Source: Bacteroidetes bacterium UBA1935
Lineage (GTDB): Bacteria > Bacteroidota > Bacteroidia > Chitinophagales > Chitinophagaceae
Length of the DNA stretch: 64,000 bases
Direction of reading: 5' to 3'
Assembly: GCA_002337045.1 (NCBI GenBank)
Contig: DDFF01000003.1
Location: forward strand, 1 to 64,000
The translations under genes were made by a program, and so were the position numbers. Shown here piece after piece: positions 53,053 through 61,272 of this stretch. The notes below the pieces were generated by a model. That model was not told the DNA's origin. It ran no database searches and saw nothing but the letters and a program-made list of their open reading frames with translations. Position 1 is the stretch's first letter; every line of letters begins with the position of its first letter.

Positions 53053-53799
53053 ATGGCAAAAATCAAGCTCGGTAAAATAGATACCAAAGCACCCAAGCAT
53101 CTTGACAAAGACGCTACCAAAAAGAAATTGGCTGCCATTCAGGGCGAGCTTGATGAATTGCAAAACCTGCTGTATGCCGAAGGTAAACACAGCATACTGG
53201 TAATAATACAAGGCATGGATGCCAGCGGTAAAGACGGACTGATACGCGATGTATTTGGCTGTATGAACCCGCAAGGTGTACAGGTGACTTCTTTCAAAGT
53301 ACCTACGCCCGAAGAGCTGAGCCACGACTTTCTGTGGCGCATACACGAGCATGCACCTGCCAAGGGCATGATACAGGTTTTCAACCGTTCGCATTACGAG
53401 GATGTATTGGTAACGCGTGTACACAGCATCATTGATGATAAGACTGCTGTAAAACGCATGGCTGCCATCAACGATTTTGAAAAGATGCTTACCAACCACA
53501 ACAATACACACATCATCAAGCTATACCTCCACGTATCACGAGAGGAGCAACTGGCACGTCTGCAGGAGCGCATGAAAGTGCCGCAGAAAATGTGGAAATA
53601 CAATGCCAAAGACATTGAAGAGTCGCAATTGTGGGATAACTATATGGGGTATTACGAAGAGGTCTTCAACAAGTGTAATGAACCTGAATGGAACATCATA
53701 CCTGCAGACCAAAACTGGTACAAGTCTTACCTTGTAGCAAAGCTGCTACGCGATGCCATGGTTGGTTTTAAGATGAAATATCCGGGGATGAAAAAGTAG
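53053..53799 (+). CDS. ppk2: Polyphosphate kinase 2 family protein
   Basis: The 248-residue protein has the PPK2 P-loop GMDASGKDG (about residues 54-62), FNRSHYEDVLVTRVH and a basic LID. PPK2 enzymes phosphorylate nucleoside mono- or diphosphates with polyphosphate. The class (AMP versus ADP specificity) cannot be told from what is visible. The orphan gene at 53804 follows after 4 bp. Confidence 0.92.
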   Translation: MAKIKLGKIDTKAPKHLDKDATKKKLAAIQGELDELQNLLYAEGKHSILVIIQGMDASGKDGLIRDVFGCMNPQGVQVTSFKVPTPEELSHDFLWRIHEHAPAKGMIQVFNRSHYEDVLVTRVHSIIDDKTAVKRMAAINDFEKMLTNHNNTHIIKLYLHVSREEQLARLQERMKVPQKMWKYNAKDIEESQLWDNYMGYYEEVFNKCNEPEWNIIPADQNWYKSYLVAKLLRDAMVGFKMKYPGMKK

Positions 53800-53803
53800 C
53801 AAT

Positions 53804-54424
53804 ATGTTCTCTGAAATTGAGTATTCCATTCAACAGCAAGACTTAATTGAAGCATTAGATAGTAACTCTGCTCTACAAGTAGCCATATTAGAACCAGACG
53901 TTACCATCATGGATACCTATCAGAGCTGTATCGAAGCAGCACAAACTGCTATTAAGGTATTTGACAATCGCATTTTTGATTACTTTAAAATACTCGCATT
54001 TCGAGGGAAAATCCTTCCCGCAGATATAGATAAGCGATACAAACTATATACTTATCCAGACATTTTGCCTATAGGAGAAAAAATATCATTTAATCAGTTC
54101 ATTGGCGAAGGATTAGATATAGACACCCTTACGACAACAGGCTCCGATCTTTTCCATCAAAATAGTAACAAGGGTTTGATATATGCTTTGTTTTGCGACC
54201 CACATTCAAGCGGGAATATAATCGGAGAAAAATATGATAATCTCATTAGGAAGTTTTTCTCTGCTTTTTTACCATCGAAAGAAAACTACATCATTTACCA
54301 ATGGAGTAATGACTGGTCAAACTATTTTGATGCAGGAAAAGAATGGTGGGGCACGTTCTTTTGGACACTATATGATAAAACTACTAATCAAATTACTGTA
54401 ATAGCTGCTTCTACTACAGACTAA
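53804..54424 (+). CDS. Hypothetical protein, no recognised domain
   Basis: The 206-residue protein has no signal peptide or membrane segment. Its composition is acidic and aromatic at the end (IIYQWSNDWSNYFDAGKEWW), and the coding sequence is AT-rich relative to its neighbours. I do not recognise the family. It overlaps no neighbour, sits 4 bp after ppk2, and abuts the convergent hydrolase gene with no gap. Recent acquisition is possible but unproven. Confidence 0.6.
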   Translation: MFSEIEYSIQQQDLIEALDSNSALQVAILEPDVTIMDTYQSCIEAAQTAIKVFDNRIFDYFKILAFRGKILPADIDKRYKLYTYPDILPIGEKISFNQFIGEGLDIDTLTTTGSDLFHQNSNKGLIYALFCDPHSSGNIIGEKYDNLIRKFFSAFLPSKENYIIYQWSNDWSNYFDAGKEWWGTFFWTLYDKTTNQITVIAASTTD

Positions 54425-55330
54425 TCAACCCACAAACTTTCTGATAGCCGCATTTACAATATGCGGCTTTTCTAATTGCAGAAAGTGCCCGCACTGCGCT
54501 ATCATTTCCAGTTTGGCATATTGCATTTTGTGTACAGCTTTTTCGGCTATATGCTGCGTAGTTACAGGGTGTATCCACCTGTTAGGTATCAGCGCATCAC
54601 GCTCACCAAACAGTACAAGTGTCGGTTGCTCTACAAGGTCCAGGTTATCGAATACAGGTTCATCCAGCATACTGTTTACACAGGCATCCACCATTTGCCT
54701 GTAGCTGCGTGTAGAGTGCGAACGCATTATCTGCACCAGCTCTTCTACCATCTCATCTATCTGCTTCGGGTACTGAAAGAAACTGGTACGTATGCTTTGC
54801 CGCAGGCTATTCTCTTCTGTGCTGAACATATCGAGTGTGCTGATGGTCGATTTATACATCGTACTTTCAAGCGGGGTGAATGTTTCAAAACCCGCAGGCG
54901 CACACAGTATCAGTTTTTCAGCAGCATCGTGTACATTCTCCAGCAGGTGCAGCACTACCTGTCCACCCATCGAGTGCCCTACCAGCACCACATTTTTCAA
55001 TCCCAGCTTTTGTATAAAATCGTATACGCATCCTGCGTAGAAGTGTATGCTGTAATCGTAGTTGCCTCTGTCAGAATAGCCATTGCCGGGCAAGTCTACT
55101 GCTATGCACCTGTAGTGTTCTTTCAGTGCTTCTATCTGGTACTTCCAGCTGCCACCATAAGTAGCCAGCCCGTGTACAAATACCAATGTATGTTCTCCGC
55201 TGCCCTCGTCTATATATGCCATGTTGCAGCCATTAGATAATACTGCGTGATGTATGGCAAACTGCTTATGTGCTGTGTGTATCAATTCCGTTCGTCTATT
55301 ATTATTCAATATAAAACAAAAGGTGCGCAT
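54425..55330 (-). CDS. Alpha/beta hydrolase
   Basis: The 301-residue product (ATG 55328-55330) has the lipase-type fold: VFVHGLATYGGSW (oxyanion HG), AVDLPGNGYSDRG, the nucleophile elbow GHSMGG, LFGERDALIP with the acid, and CGHFLQLE with the catalytic His. Substrate specificity is unknown. The chosen start codon is in the loop of a terminator hairpin for the upstream phaC gene, and no other ATG precedes the conserved region, so the 5' end is uncertain. Confidence 0.88.
   Translation of the reverse strand: MRTFCFILNNNRRTELIHTAHKQFAIHHAVLSNGCNMAYIDEGSGEHTLVFVHGLATYGGSWKYQIEALKEHYRCIAVDLPGNGYSDRGNYDYSIHFYAGCVYDFIQKLGLKNVVLVGHSMGGQVVLHLLENVHDAAEKLILCAPAGFETFTPLESTMYKSTISTLDMFSTEENSLRQSIRTSFFQYPKQIDEMVEELVQIMRSHSTRSYRQMVDACVNSMLDEPVFDNLDLVEQPTLVLFGERDALIPNRWIHPVTTQHIAEKAVHKMQYAKLEMIAQCGHFLQLEKPHIVNAAIRKFVG
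54446..54472 (+). terminator. Plus-strand terminator embedded in the hydrolase coding sequence
   Basis: AGCCGCAT and ATGCGGCT form an 8-bp stem with a 7-nt loop, followed by TTTTCT. It lies 22 bp after the stop of the gene at 53804 and inside the last codons of the convergent hydrolase gene. Confidence 0.7.
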
Positions 55331-55345
55331 CACGCACACCTTTTG
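55311..55345 (-). terminator. Terminator hairpin of the phaC gene (contains hydrolase start codon)
   Basis: The arms 55317-55327 and 55333-55345 pair with a 2-nt bulge, and the minus strand runs on into TTTTATAT. The 5-nt loop TGATG includes the ATG of the next gene. Confidence 0.7.
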
Positions 55346-55409
55346 TCTATGAGCTTATTCTGAAAACTGACCGGTTAACTATTCAACAAGTCAATCAATG
55401 AACTAAAAA

Positions 55410-56462
55410 CTATCCTCTTTCTATTACCCATTTAGCTACCGCAGGTGCAAGCTCTTTCTGGCTCTTACCACCTACAAACACACCTATGTGACCACCAGGG
55501 AAAGGATAGTTTGTTTTATCCTTCGTACCGATAGCATCCATTATAGGCAATGTGCTTTCGTTAGGGATGATGTTATCGTCTGTGGCATATACGTTCAGGA
55601 AAGGAACTGTCATATTTTTCAGATCGATAGCACGGCCACCAAGCGTCATTTCACCTTTTATCAGTTTATTGTCGCGGAAAAGGTCTTTGATGTATTTACG
55701 ATACATCTCGCCCGGAATAGCAGGCAAATCACCTTTCCATTTTTCCATGCGGAGGAAGTTCTCCATTTTATCTTTGTCACCAAGGCTATCCATCACACCA
55801 ATGTATTTGCTGATGTTCATGCTTGGCTTCAGCATACCGAATGCGCCGTCAACCATTTCGCCGGGTACAGTACCTACGCTGTCAACGATAGCATCTACGT
55901 CTATGTGTTTTGTCCAACGATACAGCATACAAGTGTTTGTGCTGAATTCGTAAGGAGCAACATATGTAGTCAGTGATTTCAGTTTTTCAGGATACAGCGA
56001 TGCATATATCATGCTGAATGTACCACCCTGACAGATACCCATTTTGTGGATTTTATCAACCTTATTGCTCTTACGAACAAAGTCAACCGCATCGTTCATA
56101 TAACCGTCGATGTAGTCTTCCATTGTTTCGTAGCGGTCTGCTTTTGTCGGGTAGCCCCAATCCATGATGTATATATCAAGACCTTCTTCCAGCAGCTTTT
56201 TCATCAGGCTGCGGTCAGGTTGCAAATCAAGCACATCGTGCCTGTTCAGCATAGCGAAAGAAACCAGCACAGGAGTTTTGCTCTTAGCAGGTGTTTCACG
56301 GATGTAATGGTACATTTTCACGTGGCCGCTGCTCCACACCAATTCTTTTGGTGTTGTTGCCAGTTGCACATCCTCCATGTTTTGCAATGTCTCGTAGCCT
56401 TTAGCCAGTTTGTGCGATGTAGAAGTCAATTCTTCCACCATTCCTGCAGGGTTCCAATTCAT
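55410..56462 (-). CDS. phaC: Class III-type poly(hydroxyalkanoate) synthase subunit PhaC
   Basis: From ATG 56460-56462 the protein has 350 residues, the size of class III PhaC. It has the modified lipase box GICQGG with Cys144, an Asp in YATDDN (295/296) and His325 in GGHIGV, matching the catalytic triad positions of class III synthases. It would polymerise 3-hydroxyacyl-CoA into storage granules. The PhaE partner that class III enzymes need, and phaA/B, are not in the window. Confidence 0.85.
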   Translation of the reverse strand: MNWNPAGMVEELTSTSHKLAKGYETLQNMEDVQLATTPKELVWSSGHVKMYHYIRETPAKSKTPVLVSFAMLNRHDVLDLQPDRSLMKKLLEEGLDIYIMDWGYPTKADRYETMEDYIDGYMNDAVDFVRKSNKVDKIHKMGICQGGTFSMIYASLYPEKLKSLTTYVAPYEFSTNTCMLYRWTKHIDVDAIVDSVGTVPGEMVDGAFGMLKPSMNISKYIGVMDSLGDKDKMENFLRMEKWKGDLPAIPGEMYRKYIKDLFRDNKLIKGEMTLGGRAIDLKNMTVPFLNVYATDDNIIPNESTLPIMDAIGTKDKTNYPFPGGHIGVFVGGKSQKELAPAVAKWVIERG

Positions 56463-56595
56463 ACTCTTAAAAATTTTGCGCGAAATTATTAAATATTTTC
56501 TAAATAAGAGCAATTAAGCTCCCGTTAACCTTATGAATATAGCGGATAATGAGCAGTTTACCAATTAAACGAAATTAATTCTACATAAAATGAGA

Positions 56596-56623
56596 GTCCC
56601 TGCATCCAGATGAATGCAGGGAC
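56596..56623 (-). terminator. Terminator-like hairpin after the lipoprotein gene
   Basis: The 10-bp arms GTCCCTGCAT / ATGCAGGGAC surround an 8-nt loop. The following minus-strand sequence TCTCATTTT is only partly T-rich. Confidence 0.65.
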
Positions 56624-56650
56624 ATTATCAAACAGAACAAACTGTCGTAA

Positions 56651-57232
56651 TTAATAATTGATAGTACCGTTTATATTGCTCAGTACTGCCAATCCGGGAT
56701 TACTCAACGGCACAGTCATAGTACCCGAGAAGTTACCTGTAGCATTTCTGAATCTGCCTGTGCCACCTGTAAACTCAGCTTCCAAAGTACCTGTTGCAGT
56801 ACCATTAGCAGTAAACATTAGATTGTATGAAGGAATATTGCAGTAAATCTCGTCGCCATTAGCAGCCACAAAAGATGCACACTGCACCGTTACCTGATTG
56901 CCTACATAGTTACCACTGATAATGATAGGTGCCACGCATGTTTTATTCTTAGCCTTCAGCAAGCCCATGTGCGTTACCGTACCGGTACCCTCAAAATCGC
57001 CTACAGTGGCCAGCGGACCACAGTTGCATGGCAAGCCCAGCGATGTATTGATCCTATAACTAAGACTTCCCTTAAATGGTCTGCCACTGCTTTTTGACAT
57101 TGCTGTAGATTGCAGGTCTGCATTCTCTACAGTATTAGCATTATTTACCGCTGGGATGGCGGTATTGGTAGCCTTATTGCAAGATGTGGCGAATGCCAGT
57201 GCACATGCAGCAATGAATAGTTTGTTTTTCAT
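56651..57232 (-). CDS. Putative lipoprotein, beta-barrel-like
   Basis: The 193-residue product starts with a lipoprotein signal (MKNKLFIAACALAFATSC, lipobox ATSC). The mature part is beta-rich with Gly/Thr/Asn and four cysteines (PCNCG, CVAP, CASF, CNIPS), and the C-terminal GGTGRFRNATGNFSGTM recalls a motif of secreted eight-stranded barrel proteins. The function is unknown. Confidence 0.68.
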   Translation of the reverse strand: MKNKLFIAACALAFATSCNKATNTAIPAVNNANTVENADLQSTAMSKSSGRPFKGSLSYRINTSLGLPCNCGPLATVGDFEGTGTVTHMGLLKAKNKTCVAPIIISGNYVGNQVTVQCASFVAANGDEIYCNIPSYNLMFTANGTATGTLEAEFTGGTGRFRNATGNFSGTMTVPLSNPGLAVLSNINGTINY

Positions 57233-57365
57233 AAGCCTTGTTATTTGAGAGGTAAATTGATTAATAGGCTAAGTTCCTCCTGATAACAACCTGATAACAA
57301 ATTACTGTCATGTATTAACAACAGATTTACAAGCGCTTAACCATGCATTAACAAGGCATGGGCAC

Positions 57366-57400
57366 AAAAAAAGTCCCGCGTCTTTGCAGAGCGGGACTTT
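57366..57400 (-). terminator. Intrinsic terminator of rplS
   Basis: The 10-bp arms AAAGTCCCGC / GCGGGACTTT surround an 11-nt loop. The minus strand continues TTTTTTTG. Confidence 0.9.
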
Positions 57401-57422
57401 CTTAATAATATAACCGGATGGC

Positions 57423-57788
57423 TTATTTTGCCACAGCGATGTATTTCTTTTCTTTGATACGTGCAGATTTACCCTGACGATCGCGTTGGTAGAACAGTTT
57501 CGCGCGACGAACACGACCTGTTTTGTGCACCTCGATAGACTCGATATTTGGTGAATACAGCGGGAACAGACGCTCAACACCTACACCGTCAGACATTTTG
57601 CGAACAGTGAAAGTTTGCGTGTAGCCACGGCCCTGACGTTTGATAACATCACCTTTAAATGCCTGGATACGTTCCTTAGCACCTTCAATGATTTTATAGT
57701 TAACGGTAACGTTGTCACCGGCTTTGAATTTCGGAAATTCTTTCTTCCCTGTCATCTGCTCTTGTACAAATGCTACTACGGTATCCAT
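57423..57788 (-). CDS. rplS: 50S ribosomal protein L19
   Basis: From ATG 57786-57788 the protein has 121 residues. It has the L19 core: FKAGDNVTVNYKIIEGAKER, FKGDVIKRQGRG, and SDGVGVERLFPLYSPNIESI. It sits at the 30S-50S interface. Because TACCTTTG with a -33 TTTG lies just upstream, the longer reading frame that begins before this box is rejected. trmD lies 143 bp upstream on the same strand. Confidence 0.95.
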   Translation of the reverse strand: MDTVVAFVQEQMTGKKEFPKFKAGDNVTVNYKIIEGAKERIQAFKGDVIKRQGRGYTQTFTVRKMSDGVGVERLFPLYSPNIESIEVHKTGRVRRAKLFYQRDRQGKSARIKEKKYIAVAK

Positions 57789-57809
57789 TTTAGTATTATT
57801 TTGGGTCTG

Positions 57810-57840
57810 CAAAGGTAATGAGTACTCTGATAAATTCAAA
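57810..57840 (-). promoter_or_regulatory. Promoter of rplS (-33 TTTG, -7 TACCTTTG)
   Basis: TACCTTTG (57810-57817) is preceded after 19 nt by TTTG (57837-57840), and 21 nt separate it from the ATG. This is a full Bacteroidota-type promoter. Confidence 0.8.
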
Positions 57841-57931
57841 ATTTAAATTTAAATCTCTCAAATCTTTTTACCTGTGCTTGTTTTACAAATGCGAAATTAC
57901 GCAATAAATCAGTCTTTTCAGCTATTTCAGC

Positions 57932-58615
57932 CTATTTATCATCATCCATCAAATCGGGTCTGCGCTCTGCGGTACGCTTCAGCGATTGCTCCAAACGCCA
58001 TGCATCTACCTTTTTAGGGTCGCCGCTCAGCAGCACATCAGGCACTTTCCACCCCCTGAAGTCTGCCGGACGGGTATATACAGGCGGTGCCAGCAACCCA
58101 TCCTGATAAGAATCAAACAACGCAGAAGTCTCATCATTCAATACACCCGGTATCAGCCTGCCTATGGCATCTACAACCACAGCCGCAGCCAGTTCTCCCC
58201 CACTCAGCACATAGTCGCCAATAGATATCTCCATGGTCACAAAATGCTCCCTGATGCGCTCATCTATACCCTTGTAGTGACCGCAGATAATCATCAGGTT
58301 CTCCTTCATAGATAGCATGTTGGCGGTTTTCTGCTCAAACTGCTTGCCGTCGGGGGTCATATATATTATCTCGTCGTAGCTACGCTCACCTTGCAGCTTC
58401 TCTATCAGTATTGCCAAAGGCTCGGGCATCATCACCATGCCTGCACCACCGCCAAACTGGTAGTCATCTACCTGCGCCTGCTTATACGGTGTATAGTCGC
58501 GCAGGTTATGCACCTGCACATCCAGCAAACCTTTTGCCTGTGCCCTTTTCATTATAGAATGGCCAAAGGGGCTTACCAGCAAATCAGGAACAACCGTTAT
58601 TATATCTATTCGCAT
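57932..58615 (-). CDS. trmD: tRNA (guanine-N1)-methyltransferase
   Basis: The 227-residue protein begins MRIDIITVVPDLL and has GGGAGMVMMPEP, YMTPDGKQF, CGHYKGIDERI and DYVLSGGELAA, which form the trefoil knot SAM site of TrmD. It methylates G37 of tRNAs for Leu, Pro and Arg and prevents frameshifting. rimM lies 59 bp upstream. Confidence 0.96.
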   Translation of the reverse strand: MRIDIITVVPDLLVSPFGHSIMKRAQAKGLLDVQVHNLRDYTPYKQAQVDDYQFGGGAGMVMMPEPLAILIEKLQGERSYDEIIYMTPDGKQFEQKTANMLSMKENLMIICGHYKGIDERIREHFVTMEISIGDYVLSGGELAAAVVVDAIGRLIPGVLNDETSALFDSYQDGLLAPPVYTRPADFRGWKVPDVLLSGDPKKVDAWRLEQSLKRTAERRPDLMDDDK

Positions 58616-58674
58616 GAAAAATCAAAAAATTAGAAAGTAAAAAGAAAGGTATTTTCATTTTTCTTTTTGCTTTT

Positions 58675-59187
58675 TTAGTTACCCAAATACACCTCCAGTA
58701 AACCTTCGGGCAGGTCTACACGCACATATTTATTGCGCAGGTTCACCTCTATCAGTATATCATCCACCAATGGTATCAGCACTTCTTTCCCTTCTATATC
58801 CAGCTTTGCCAGCCATTGATGACCTGTTTGTATTACGTCTGCTATCGGCCCAAGTCCGCCTTTTTCTCTATCCACCAGATTAAAGCCTATCCACATAAGC
58901 GGGCTGTCTGTCTTCACTTCTTTCAGCACATCTTCTTTTACATACACATGCTTGCCCACCAGCTTCTTGGCTGCCTCTACCGTTTCCACATCTTCTACAG
59001 TTATAATATACTCTTCGTTGTTAGCTGCTTTCACAGACGATACAAAATGAGGTATCTGGCTGTCTTTCCTTATTTCCACAAACAATACGGCACCAACTTC
59101 CAGCCAGTTGCTTTCTCCTGCAACATGGGTCATTATCAAACCACCTTTCAGTCCGTGTGTAGCTACTATCTTACCTATGCGTATCAT
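58675..59187 (-). CDS. rimM: 16S rRNA processing protein RimM
   Basis: The ATG 59185-59187 begins MIRIGKIVATHGLKGG, the conserved RimM start, giving 170 residues. The PRC-barrel half is visible as VDREKGGLGPIADVIQTG and VLIPLVDDILIEV. RimM matures the 30S head near S19. TACCTTTG ends 6 nt before this ATG. rpsP, which usually precedes rimM, is not here. Confidence 0.93.
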   Translation of the reverse strand: MIRIGKIVATHGLKGGLIMTHVAGESNWLEVGAVLFVEIRKDSQIPHFVSSVKAANNEEYIITVEDVETVEAAKKLVGKHVYVKEDVLKEVKTDSPLMWIGFNLVDREKGGLGPIADVIQTGHQWLAKLDIEGKEVLIPLVDDILIEVNLRNKYVRVDLPEGLLEVYLGN

Positions 59188-59193
59188 GGGCTG

Positions 59194-59201
59194 CAAAGGT
59201 A
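59194..59201 (-). promoter_or_regulatory. -7 box (TACCTTTG) of rimM
   Basis: TACCTTTG is identical to the tRNA-Gln and rplS boxes and ends 6 nt before the ATG. No -33 TTTG is at the usual spacing. Confidence 0.6.
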
Positions 59202-59228
59202 ATACATTTGAATTTTGCACCCGATTGA

Positions 59229-59726
59229 TCAGAAATACCCCAGATAAAACTTGGAGTACGTAGCGTATTCTATACTCAGTTCATCGCCCTCGCCTACCTG
59301 CCTGTAGTCGTCTATGCTAACTTCTATACTCAGTTTTACGGACGAACTCAGGTATAGATAATAGGTGTTATTCTGCGGCATATATTGCTTGCGTGTCACG
59401 TTTACACGCTCTATGGTTTTGGTGCCACTCTGTATATCCTTGCGCAGTTTGCGGAGCGTGAAGTAATAAGCACTATATGCAATGCTTCCTGAAAACACCA
59501 TCAGAAAAAGCACACCGCCAAAATAGTATTTGTAAGAAAACGGATCGGGCTCATCGTTCCACGCCCTGAACCAAGATATGAGAAACGGGCAGGCAAAACA
59601 AAACACCATGAGTATGCGGACAACCTTATAAAACATGGTGTTTTCTTTCTTGAACTTTTGCTGCAAAAACACAAGCTCCTCTTTTTCCAGAGGCTCATTG
59701 TACTTGTATAGATGCAGGTTTGCCAT
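59229..59726 (-). CDS. Membrane protein of unknown function
   Basis: The 165-residue protein has two membrane segments (VVRILMVFCFACPFLISWF and YYFGGVLFLMVFSGSIAYSA) and a C-terminal soluble beta-rich domain (KTIERVNVTRKQYMP, YYLYLSSSVKLSIEVS). I do not recognise it. It lies 5 bp after the M32 carboxypeptidase gene on the same strand, so the two are probably co-transcribed. Confidence 0.68.
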   Translation of the reverse strand: MANLHLYKYNEPLEKEELVFLQQKFKKENTMFYKVVRILMVFCFACPFLISWFRAWNDEPDPFSYKYYFGGVLFLMVFSGSIAYSAYYFTLRKLRKDIQSGTKTIERVNVTRKQYMPQNNTYYLYLSSSVKLSIEVSIDDYRQVGEGDELSIEYATYSKFYLGYF

Positions 59727-59731
59727 AATTA

Positions 59732-61243
59732 TCAGAAGCCGTAAATACCGGCGTATTTTTCGTGTGCGTATTGCATAAACACTTTGAAATCGAGCCCCAT
59801 TCCCGTTATCTGCTTACACAATTCTTCAGATGTATACCTTCTGCCATACTGATGCACTTTACCGCGCAACCACTCTCTCAATCCCAATAGTGTGCCGTTT
59901 GCAATATCATCCGTCAGTGTGGGCATTTCCTTTGCCGCTTGCTGATAAAACTGTGCCGCGTAAAAACTACCTAATGAATAGGTAGGAAAATAACCAAAGC
60001 TACCGTGCGCCCAGTGCACATCCTGCAATACACCTGTTTTATCGTCCTGTGCAGATACGCAGAGGTATTTATTGTACAGTCCGTTCCACGCTTCAGGCAG
60101 GTCTTCTGTAAACAAGTCTCCGTTCATCAGTCCCTTCTCTATTTCATAACGTATCATCACATGAAAATGGTATGTAACCTCGTCAGCCTCTGTGCGTATC
60201 AGCGATGGTTCTACCTTATTCATGCCTTTATAAAACGCTTCGATACTTACATCGTTCAATTGCTGCGGAAAATATTGTTGCAGGTTCGGGTAGAAATGAT
60301 GCCAGAACTGCTTGCCCCTGCCAACATTGTTCTCCCATAGGCGAGATTGTGATTCATGTATACCCAAAGATGCAGCAGCACCTAATGGCAGCCCGTATTG
60401 TTCTATCGGCAGGCCCTGTTCATACAATGCATGTCCACCTTCGTGTATGCTACTCCACAGCAGCGATGAATAATTATTTTCATCTACCCTCGTTGTTACG
60501 CGCACATCTGTTGGCGCGAAAGATGTAGTAAAAGGATGCTCAGACATGTCCTGCCTGCCAGCTTCAAAATCGTAGCCCATTGCTCGCAGCACATCCATAG
60601 AAAAATCCCATTGTGCCTGTTTAGGATAGTTGCGCAGGAAGAAGCTGTCATTTACCTGCTGTGCTGTTTTTATCTTATCAAGCAACACAGGCAATTGTTG
60701 CTTCACATCACCAAACACACTGTCCAGCAATGCTACACTAGCTCCCTTTTCATACTCATCCAGCAAGGCATCGTACGGATTACTTTCATAGCCATACATA
60801 GATGCCTGCTGTTTTTTCAGCTGTATCATCTTATCCAGCTCGGGCGCGTATATGCTGAATTTATTTTCCTTTCTCGATTGTATCCACGCATTATAGCTGG
60901 CACTTGTTTGTTGCGTGATGGCCTCTACAAATGCTGCAGATAGTTTTTTGTTCTTGTTATAGTCTTCAAGGCTCAGCTCTACATTTCGCTTTTCATCATC
61001 TGCAAGGTCGCCCCTGCCTGCCAGTTCCTGCAACTGGTTGCCATAAGCTTCAGACGTTAGCATTTCGTGTGCCAGCGATGCCAGTGTAGCAAGTTGCCGG
61101 CCCCTTACCTCAAAGCCCTTTGCAGGCATATACACTTCCTGATCCCAACCCAATACTGCCGAAGCATTATTCAGGTCTGCAGCTTTCTGCGTAGTCTCTT
61201 TGTAGGCAGCATACAGGTCTGCACTACTCTTTTGTATGTTCAT
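59732..61243 (-). CDS. M32 (Taq-type) metallocarboxypeptidase
   Basis: The 503-residue protein has the zinc motif HEGGH (in SSIHEGGHALYEQG) and GIHESQSRLWENNVGR, which gives the third ligand Glu in the M32 family. It also has LGWDQEVYMP near the N-terminus, typical of Taq carboxypeptidase. It removes C-terminal residues from peptides in the cytoplasm. The metal could be Zn2+ or Co2+. Confidence 0.94.
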   Translation of the reverse strand: MNIQKSSADLYAAYKETTQKAADLNNASAVLGWDQEVYMPAKGFEVRGRQLATLASLAHEMLTSEAYGNQLQELAGRGDLADDEKRNVELSLEDYNKNKKLSAAFVEAITQQTSASYNAWIQSRKENKFSIYAPELDKMIQLKKQQASMYGYESNPYDALLDEYEKGASVALLDSVFGDVKQQLPVLLDKIKTAQQVNDSFFLRNYPKQAQWDFSMDVLRAMGYDFEAGRQDMSEHPFTTSFAPTDVRVTTRVDENNYSSLLWSSIHEGGHALYEQGLPIEQYGLPLGAAASLGIHESQSRLWENNVGRGKQFWHHFYPNLQQYFPQQLNDVSIEAFYKGMNKVEPSLIRTEADEVTYHFHVMIRYEIEKGLMNGDLFTEDLPEAWNGLYNKYLCVSAQDDKTGVLQDVHWAHGSFGYFPTYSLGSFYAAQFYQQAAKEMPTLTDDIANGTLLGLREWLRGKVHQYGRRYTSEELCKQITGMGLDFKVFMQYAHEKYAGIYGF

Positions 61244-61272
61244 GTATTAGTTTACTTCTTTTGAAAAACGTT

